DNA of 49,310 bases, from positions 1 through 49,310 of IMG/VR virus record IMGVR_UViG_3300035220_000258, one strand, 5' to 3'. Under the pieces are notes generated by a model. That model was not told where the DNA came from, made no database searches, and saw only the letters and a list, made by a program, of their open reading frames with translations. Positions within the stretch are counted from its first letter, which is position 1, and every line of letters starts with the position of its first letter. A program made the position numbers and the translations under genes. This document shows, piece after piece, positions 42,787-49,310 of the stretch. The stretch is from a virus.

Positions 42787-45700
42787 CCGAAGTTCTGACC
42801 CCCAATGATGCCATATAACCCTGAAGTATTTAGACTAGACACATCAAACGATTTAAACGAATATATGTCAATAGCATTGACTGCTTGAGACATAACAGGA
42901 ACAACTCCACCTGGCCATTTTACTGAAACTCTATTTTCAACAGCAAAAGGAGTGATGCGGACATCATCAATATCAACAGTATAGAATGCACCAGACGGTT
43001 GAGTGAACTTAACCGTAAGCGACATTGCACTTGCATCCGAAGGTGGATTTATCAAATTTATTTGAGTTACAGTTGCAGATAATGTAACTTCAAAATTCTG
43101 ACCTGTGGAAAGATCCAAGGTCAAAACACCAGCACTTTGAGTAACACTGTTGTTAATCTCAGAGAAACTTCTCAAATAAGTGTGAGAGTTTGATGTAGTA
43201 ATGCCAGAAATGTATACATTATTATTTGTCGATTGTGCTGTTACATTTGTGTTAGTAATTGTTGCCCCAGCACCAACAATATAACCAGCACCAACATTAT
43301 CAATATGATATGGTCCTGAAAGCGTGGAGGTTCCAGAAACTAAAGTATTGGTTTCAACAATCAAACTACCAGTGATGCGGGTATCATCATGAACATGAAG
43401 ACTTGTTCCAGCAAGACCGGCAATTGCTGAACCGACAGTCAATGAATATCCAAGTAGGAAATCACCAGCAGCGCCACCATCTGGGATAGAAGTACCAATA
43501 CCAACAGAACCGTTTAGAACATCCTCATATGAAAGGTTATCTCCTTGTCTAATCCAACCAGTTTGGTTTGCATTAAGATTAACTAGGTTTGAACCATCGC
43601 CATAGTAGAAGAGGGTTTGTCCAGCACCTACAGAGAATACAGATACACCAATTCCAGCAAATTCACCTTCAGTAATAGAATGAATTCCAACTCCAGTTAT
43701 ATTAGAAACTGTTCCGCCAATATTAGTTGGACCAGAAATTACACTAAACTGTCCAGTAACAGTTAATCCTGCTCCAATAACAAAGTCTTCATCAAAGAAT
43801 ACTGGACCTCCAGTTACATTCAGCGCAAATCCATTTGCTGTAGTTCCAATACCAAGATGTCCATCATTATCAACAGAGAATTGATTTACATCACCTAAAA
43901 TCTGAAGTCTATTTTCTCCAGCAGTTGTAGTTTTAATACCAATTCTTTCAAAAATATCTTCTTTAGTATCTGTTTCAAGAGATACAGTTCCAAATGACCT
44001 CCACTCGTTACTTAATGTATAAATCCAACCAGCATTTCCACCATCAATAGGGTTTGCATTGAATACCAAATCTCCAGGGTTACCAGAGAGAGATGGAGTG
44101 CCAAGTCCTACAGTATACTTTCTGGATACGGAAGCATCACCTTGTAAGAATAGGTTATTTGATTCTACACCCTTATCAGACCTTACTGTAAGTTTATTGG
44201 AAACAATAACAGGTCCATTAAATTCAGAAATTGCTTCTTTGTTTAATCCACCATTAACTTTAATTGAACGAGCGAAATTACTTTCAACTGCAGAAACTAC
44301 ATTGATACTTCTGAGTGTTAAAATATCTTCACCTTCAACAGTTTCTACTGGGGTGTCAAAGATTTCCTCACGACCAGTAATAGTACTTAATCTCTTATTA
44401 CCAGAGTATGAAATACCTTTGTCATTCATACCTGTGTAGAAGTTGATACCACCCGATCTCTTTGTAGATTGTGAAATCAATTCTTCTTCAGAAGTAATTT
44501 CTCTATCTTGTTTATCTGGGAAAGCAGTTGAGTAGTTACCGGGACCATAACCAACATATTCAAAGGTATGACCAGAAGCACGAATAATAGAGTGTCTTCT
44601 AAATTCTACAGGTAAGACGTTAATTCTCTTAATTGTAGAGTATAGTGGGTGTTTTGATGCTTTTGTTCCTAATACGCCACGGAAAACAGTAATATTGTCA
44701 TTATCTTGAAGAGCATTTGAATTGGTAGCACCACTTAAACTACTAGTCGCAGTTGTGGTTCTAACTCTCACAATTTCATCATCAATTTGGAAGTAATCGC
44801 CAATATTAATATCGTATTGTGCTGCTCCTGCAATTCTAATGGTAGGAGATGTTAATGTATCAATAGCAACGGAAAGTGTTGTGGTGATGCCAGCGTAACT
44901 TTCAACTTGTCTTCCACCAAAGTTTTCATTATCAGAAGTAATTACACCTTTGTTTGCAGCAAAACCTTCTGGATATGCTATCTGCGTTCCAGTTGCAGTC
45001 GGTGCAGTAGTTCCGACACCAACGTTTAGTTTAAACGCATATGATGGAATGGTCAGATCGTCAGCAATCTCTGTAATGCTAAAATTGCCATTATACAAAG
45101 ATTGATTTGCACCATCCATTCTAATTTTTTGTCCTACCGAGAACCCATGTGGTCCACTAGAAACTACGGTAGCAATACCAGATGTACTATCATAAACATA
45201 AGAACTAACATTCGCAAGATATCCAGTATATTGGAATTGAGAATTTGTAAGTAATGTTGGATCTAAACCTGCAGGTGCTGTTACTGGGTTTAAAACAGAA
45301 GAAGCAGATTCTACTTCAATTAGATTGGTTTGTCCTGTCGCAATTCCTGAAATTCTATACAGATCATTATATCCCTGAAGACTATCAGAAGAAATACCTG
45401 AAATTTTTATAACTTCATTAGTGCATTCTTTAATACTCTGAACTTCAAAAATTGCTGAAGTGTGACTAGCAATTGTAGCAATTCCACTAACAGAAATTGT
45501 ATTACCAATACCATAGGCAGAACCACCATCCATGATTCTAACTTCTGTGATACTTCCTGCAGCACCAACAATAACTTTTGCAGTTGCAAAATTACCAACA
45601 ATTTTACTACCATCAGCATTAGTTAGTTTTGCATTATAAAATATTTCATCTGTTGCAGAACCAGTACCATAATTAGTACCACCATCTATAATGGAAACTT

Positions 45701-48700
45701 TTAAAATTCCATTTAATCCATGATCAACTGAGGTTGTAATAGTATGTGCAATTCCAGTTGAAGATGATACAATATTGGAAATATTATTACCAATACTAGA
45801 ATTTTTTGAATACCCTTCAAATGATTTTCTAGTAATACTATGTCTCTTATCTGAGATGTCAACCTGGCCCATCAATGAAGAACGAACATGTGACTGTGCT
45901 GCTGCAGGGTCAGAAACAGGATCATCTCTTCTCAGTTGAGGGAAGAGTGACTTAACAGGTTGAGAAAACTTTTGTTTTGTAAACGGAGCAACAGTTGGTT
46001 CAACAGAGGCATCAAGTAAAGTTAAATAATAAACACCATCTTGCTCTGCTCTTAAATATTTTTGTCTCTCAGCAATTCTATAGGTAAAGTAAATACCTCC
46101 ATCAAAATCTCTTCTACAGAAAGTTGGAAGATTGGTGTCTCTTTGATGTATGTTGTTCTGGAATATACCAGGATTTTTAATAAGATCGACAGTAAATGAT
46201 TTGGCACTACTGATTCCGGTAACAGTAAAGGAACCATTAAATCCAAGATTATCTAATCCATTAACATTATTAAAACTCTTAACCTTACTAATATCAACAG
46301 TATTACCAATTTGTAGTTTATGGGGGACTTCAGTCTGGAATACTGCATCTAAGTTAAGATTATCCCATTTACTTTCACTAATAAATCGCATATTTCTATG
46401 GTCATTGCTATTACCCAAACTACCTGAACCAAAGAAAGTATTAACTTCAGATTGAGTTACACTCGAACCACAAGTGTCTTGTAAGATAAATCCTTCAACA
46501 GGAGGTCTTGATACCCCAACACTATTTTTGGGGATTACGTAACGAACATGATACAGTTTATCAAAACTGCTTCTTTCATCACGTTTTCTATCAAAGAATG
46601 TTCTTGGAGTAGCATTTCCTAATGCAGTTGAACCAAGACTGACAATTGCTGGGAAAATTGTGTTTTCTGTTGCAGCTGCAGATACATTTACATACCAATG
46701 ATTATTAAAAGTATCATACTGTATAGGATGCCCAAATTGACCAGGAACCTTATCACTTACTCTACTAATAATACGCAGTTCCCCACCTTTTGAGTTGATA
46801 TTAATTGGAATATCATTTATAGCGTCAGTTTCACTCTGAGCAAGTCTAATATTATATGGTCTGCTAGTTGGAATGACAGTAGATTCAGTAATTACAAAAT
46901 AAATTGTATCAGGAACTAAACCATCTGGAAGTTGACCAGTGGTAGAAAGAACTCTTACACTCTCACCGTTAAAGAAGTTATGAGTTTCTTCTAAACTGAT
47001 TACATTAGTAATATTGCCAACACTAGATGAACCAATTTGGTTTATTCCCGAACTGTTTCTAGAAACCTTAAATATCTTTTCTCCACTATCAGTTCTTGCT
47101 GCTCCAACAGGAGAAGGCATCGTAATCTTAGCACTATATTGTTCTAAAGAACCGTTAATAGATGCAAGGAAATTTAATTGATCGTTGGTTTTGGCACCAA
47201 TTCTATATCCTTCAATAATATTTTCTGGAAGGACATCGGGGTTCGTCTCATTATATAAGAATAAGTGACTTGTAGTTCCAACACCAACACTACTATAAGC
47301 TGGTGGTAAAGTTTTTAAGACATCAATAGAAGTAAATTCGATTGAGTTTTCTTCAATTGGAAGTTCTTCGGGAGGAAGAACGTGTGTAATATATCCCTGG
47401 TCATCCTGAATAAATGCTTCTTTTCTATAACCATCAGAAGAAAGTGCTACAGCACCAAAGTTGGAGTTTGAGTTGGTTAGTGAGATATCTCCACCACTCT
47501 CAGCAACAAATTGTTCAGCAAAACCAATAGCAAAACAGGAAACAACCTGAATAATTGATTTATTTGAACATTTAATATGTACGTTTCTCCATTCTGGTTT
47601 ATATCTTGCTCTGGAGTTATTACTTATAGTTGAATTTCCCGCACTGGTAGAATCGTCATAGTTACCAGTTGACGGAGTATCCTCATTAAAAATTACAAAG
47701 GCATTATCATCTTTCTGAAGACCAATTCCAGTAAACTGTGCAACAACCATTGAACGGAATCCAGTTGCCTTGGAACCATCAGCGTGCATACCATTCATAC
47801 CAAAAACAGATCTCAGAGAGACGTTAAAGATATATGGTGATGCTGAAGTTACAGTATCAGAACTTAGAGTTAAAGTTGCACCAGATACATTCGGTAATGG
47901 ATTTGAGGGTATAGTATTTCCTTTAAATGTAATTTCAGTATCATTTGTTTTTTGGAATACTACATATTGACCATCATATCCTGCTGCAGTAATATTTTCG
48001 ATTCTAAATGGAGTATCTACTTCAAGATTATCAAGTTTTTCTGAAGTTTGAACCGTAATTGTTGAAGTGGAGAGAACACCATCACCTGCTTTAATGCTAC
48101 TGATACCTACAGATTCTCCAATAGAACCAACAATGCGATATTCATCAATCTTCTTCTCAATATCAATAGGATCTGGATATTCTGGAGAAATAGTTCTTCC
48201 AGACTGTTCTCCATAAACTAAACTGACTTTTTCATAATACATATCCAAGTCAGTTCTAGTGCTAGAATATGTCTGGAAATCGTCGTTAATATCTACCGGA
48301 TTAACACCATCTGCATACTCAAAACACGTCAGTTTATGGTGTGAATAATTAGGGATAAATGTGTTTGTAGTATAATCTTTAAATACTGGTGCATTTGGAT
48401 TTGCATCAAACATACTGAATTGCCAGAAATATCCAGCACCAGTAATTCTAAAGATAGCAGTGCTTTCAATACTATCATTAAATGGGTCGGGTACATATTT
48501 TGGTCTAATCTTTGTCTTACGGAGATCTAGTCCAACAATAGATGTGCCTCTAGGCACAATAACTCCACCATGAATACTATTCAACTTATAAAGTTCATTA
48601 CTGACACTATTAATGTCAAAATTTGATGTTAAATCAAAGTCAGCCAGGTCATTTGTAACTGTTCCAGTTCTCAATCTATAATTATTTGCACCATCAGGAA

Positions 48701-48959
48701 TAAAACCAGGTCTATTATCTACAACATGATCGCCAGGATATATTAAAATCGTAGTTTTTCCGAACCTATCATTGTTCAGTCCTCTCTGGTAGGAGAATCT
48801 TGCTGACTCAACTAAGGCACGTTGAATTGTCTTGAACGGGCGGGTTAAAGAATTACCCTGATTCTCAATGCTATCCGTAGAATCCAAATCATTTGGATTT
48901 ACATAAAGAATCGTTCCTCTGGAAGACTTTAGAAAATTATCTAATCTGGAAAGACCCAT
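42783..48959 (-). CDS. Giant structural protein with beta-helix-like N-terminus
   Basis: Probable virion protein of 2058 aa and the first gene of the late block. The N-terminus (GLSRLDNFLKSSRGTILYVNP, then SLTRPFKTIQRALVESARFSY at about 37-57) has the arrangement seen at the start of pectate-lyase-like parallel beta-helices. IRPKYVP, GYFWQFSMFD and repeated short turns continue this to roughly residue 600. The middle (600-1600) is beta-rich with IRMDGANQ and FRGVLGTKASKHP. From about 1600 come fibre-type stalk segments including LGIGTTANGFALNVTGGPVFF near 1703. The chain ends in GIIGGQNFG, and the last codons overlap the next start (GGATGAG). Similar giant proteins occur in cyanomyovirus late regions; the role is inferred. 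Confidence 0.75.
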   Translation of the reverse strand: MGLSRLDNFLKSSRGTILYVNPNDLDSTDSIENQGNSLTRPFKTIQRALVESARFSYQRGLNNDRFGKTTILIYPGDHVVDNRPGFIPDGANNYRLRTGTVTNDLADFDLTSNFDINSVSNELYKLNSIHGGVIVPRGTSIVGLDLRKTKIRPKYVPDPFNDSIESTAIFRITGAGYFWQFSMFDANPNAPVFKDYTTNTFIPNYSHHKLTCFEYADGVNPVDINDDFQTYSSTRTDLDMYYEKVSLVYGEQSGRTISPEYPDPIDIEKKIDEYRIVGSIGESVGISSIKAGDGVLSTSTITVQTSEKLDNLEVDTPFRIENITAAGYDGQYVVFQKTNDTEITFKGNTIPSNPLPNVSGATLTLSSDTVTSASPYIFNVSLRSVFGMNGMHADGSKATGFRSMVVAQFTGIGLQKDDNAFVIFNEDTPSTGNYDDSTSAGNSTISNNSRARYKPEWRNVHIKCSNKSIIQVVSCFAIGFAEQFVAESGGDISLTNSNSNFGAVALSSDGYRKEAFIQDDQGYITHVLPPEELPIEENSIEFTSIDVLKTLPPAYSSVGVGTTSHLFLYNETNPDVLPENIIEGYRIGAKTNDQLNFLASINGSLEQYSAKITMPSPVGAARTDSGEKIFKVSRNSSGINQIGSSSVGNITNVISLEETHNFFNGESVRVLSTTGQLPDGLVPDTIYFVITESTVIPTSRPYNIRLAQSETDAINDIPININSKGGELRIISRVSDKVPGQFGHPIQYDTFNNHWYVNVSAAATENTIFPAIVSLGSTALGNATPRTFFDRKRDERSSFDKLYHVRYVIPKNSVGVSRPPVEGFILQDTCGSSVTQSEVNTFFGSGSLGNSNDHRNMRFISESKWDNLNLDAVFQTEVPHKLQIGNTVDISKVKSFNNVNGLDNLGFNGSFTVTGISSAKSFTVDLIKNPGIFQNNIHQRDTNLPTFCRRDFDGGIYFTYRIAERQKYLRAEQDGVYYLTLLDASVEPTVAPFTKQKFSQPVKSLFPQLRRDDPVSDPAAAQSHVRSSLMGQVDISDKRHSITRKSFEGYSKNSSIGNNISNIVSSSTGIAHTITTSVDHGLNGILKVSIIDGGTNYGTGSATDEIFYNAKLTNADGSKIVGNFATAKVIVGAAGSITEVRIMDGGSAYGIGNTISVSGIATIASHTSAIFEVQSIKECTNEVIKISGISSDSLQGYNDLYRISGIATGQTNLIEVESASSVLNPVTAPAGLDPTLLTNSQFQYTGYLANVSSYVYDSTSGIATVVSSGPHGFSVGQKIRMDGANQSLYNGNFSITEIADDLTIPSYAFKLNVGVGTTAPTATGTQIAYPEGFAANKGVITSDNENFGGRQVESYAGITTTLSVAIDTLTSPTIRIAGAAQYDINIGDYFQIDDEIVRVRTTTATSSLSGATNSNALQDNDNITVFRGVLGTKASKHPLYSTIKRINVLPVEFRRHSIIRASGHTFEYVGYGPGNYSTAFPDKQDREITSEEELISQSTKRSGGINFYTGMNDKGISYSGNKRLSTITGREEIFDTPVETVEGEDILTLRSINVVSAVESNFARSIKVNGGLNKEAISEFNGPVIVSNKLTVRSDKGVESNNLFLQGDASVSRKYTVGLGTPSLSGNPGDLVFNANPIDGGNAGWIYTLSNEWRSFGTVSLETDTKEDIFERIGIKTTTAGENRLQILGDVNQFSVDNDGHLGIGTTANGFALNVTGGPVFFDEDFVIGAGLTVTGQFSVISGPTNIGGTVSNITGVGIHSITEGEFAGIGVSVFSVGAGQTLFYYGDGSNLVNLNANQTGWIRQGDNLSYEDVLNGSVGIGTSIPDGGAAGDFLLGYSLTVGSAIAGLAGTSLHVHDDTRITGSLIVETNTLVSGTSTLSGPYHIDNVGAGYIVGAGATITNTNVTAQSTNNNVYISGITTSNSHTYLRSFSEINNSVTQSAGVLTLDLSTGQNFEVTLSATVTQINLINPPSDASAMSLTVKFTQPSGAFYTVDIDDVRITPFAVENRVSVKWPGGVVPVMSQAVNAIDIYSFKSFDVSSLNTSGLYGIIGGQNFG

Positions 48960-48990
48960 CTTATTCGCAACTATAGTTCTTGTTATGGAT

Positions 48991-48998
48991 TATTTAGC
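48991..48998 (-). promoter_or_regulatory. T4-type late promoter octamer GCTAAATA
   Basis: Lies 31 nt upstream of the 2058-aa gene and directly after the terminator, so it is the natural start of the whole late block. It deviates from TATAAATA at the first two positions. Confidence 0.6.
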
Positions 48999-49000
48999 AT

Positions 49001-49032
49001 AAAAAAAGGGGCAACCACTTTCGTAGTTACCC
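49001..49032 (-). terminator. Rho-independent terminator
   Basis: Read on the minus strand, a 10-bp stem (GGGTAACTAC pairing with GTGGTTGCCC, including two G-T/U pairs) encloses a GAAA tetraloop and is followed by C and seven T. It ends transcription coming from right of the window, just before the late promoter of the fibre block. Confidence 0.9.
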
Positions 49033-49077
49033 AGATTAGCACGCAATTTGCGACTTCCTTCACACTATACTATTATA

Positions 49078-49260
49078 CTATTTTTTATCCTTATTGTCAA
49101 GTATATACTCTACAGTAGTAGCAACATCATCCATTGCATCTCTTAAAACGGGTTGTTGCCCTGAATGCTGTTCTAATTTAGTCACACCATTTTTAAATTC
49201 TTCAGATAATGTCCACCTCCAATGTTGCATACTTTTAGAATACCAAAGGTTAATCTTCAT
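49078..49260 (-). CDS. Small protein of unknown function
   Basis: A 60-aa ORF rich in Trp and charged residues (MKINLWYSKSMQHWRWTLSEEF start, DNKDKK end), with no signal peptide or membrane segment. It follows the end of a partial gene within a few bases on the same strand, and a strong terminator comes 45 nt after it. That position is what one expects for the last gene of an operon. I do not recognise the family. The Shine-Dalgarno is weak, so the start is uncertain. Confidence 0.55.
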   Translation of the reverse strand: MKINLWYSKSMQHWRWTLSEEFKNGVTKLEQHSGQQPVLRDAMDDVATTVEYILDNKDKK

Positions 49261-49261
49261 A

Positions 49262-49310
49262 TCAATCTACGGGTAATAATTCAGGGTTTTCTAATTCTAG
49301 GTCAAACACC
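49262..49310 (-). CDS. C-terminal end of an unidentified protein (cut by window edge)
   Basis: The minus-strand frame reads VFDLELENPELLPVD and then TGA (49264-49262), with no stop before the window edge. The stop lies 1 nt before the ATG of the small downstream ORF, the same tight packing as elsewhere on this strand. Fifteen residues are too few for identification. Confidence 0.4.
   Translation of the reverse strand, partial: VFDLELENPELLPVD

Noticed and set aside
1-49310. tRNA genes
   Set aside because: There is almost no intergenic space, and no cloverleaf or GGTTCGAATCC-like element was seen in the few gaps.

Overview
The window looks like the distal tail-fibre/adhesin region of a T4-like marine cyanophage (a myovirus of Synechococcus or Prochlorococcus). 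This rests on very long virion fibre-type proteins with VGIGTT-P and IRFNTDS..LE..W modules, phage tail-fibre repeats, T4-type late promoter octamers ([ACGT][AC]TAAATA, one exact TATAAATA), AT-rich and tightly packed genes, and accessory 2OG-Fe(II) oxygenase, sulfotransferase and glycosyltransferase genes. The assignment comes from reading the sequence; no database was searched.

Layout. At the left edge is the 3' end of a plus-strand 2OG-Fe(II) oxygenase (to 311). It abuts, with no spacer, a late block of minus-strand genes that is transcribed from about 48990 down to 312. Reading in the direction of transcription: a small ORF (49260-49078) and a rho-independent terminator (49032-49001) end an upstream unit. 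A late promoter at 48991-48998 then starts the block. Four giant fibre proteins follow: 2058 aa (beta-helix-like N-terminus), 2385 aa (two glycine-rich domains, a row of Calx-beta-like domains, a DDGSC element), 1191 aa (PKD-like domains) and 1063 aa (40-residue tail-fibre repeats). Below them, from 28754 to 312, lie 18 paralogous proteins, interrupted once (13759-10487) by four unrelated genes: a coiled-coil protein, a GT-A glycosyltransferase, a Thr-rich protein and a sulfotransferase.

The 18 paralogs are the remarkable part. Each ends in a domain with exactly six repeats of 45-55 residues, of the form TRGhFxGGY...N.I.YVTIxSTGNAxDFGDL..AR..., and then closes with S-[ND]-x-H-G-G-L. The repeat resembles Kelch, and the fixed count of six suggests a six-bladed beta-propeller. 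Their N-terminal parts fall into three classes. Class A has a RVDKI-like start plus a PPSGTT-like segment, class B has an IRFNTDS..LE..W segment, and class AB has both in one chain. There are six of each. A and B genes mostly alternate along the array. Three class A proteins carry LamG-type lectin domains and one AB protein a discoidin-like domain, so the array looks like a carbohydrate-recognition repertoire on the virion.

Expression signals are built into the coding sequence. The codons for the terminal HGGL motif (or its GGF extension) contain a GGAGG Shine-Dalgarno sequence for the next gene. Where a new transcription unit starts, the stop codon often lies inside or beside the late promoter octamer. 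The array therefore reads as one- to four-gene late units, several of them B followed by A.
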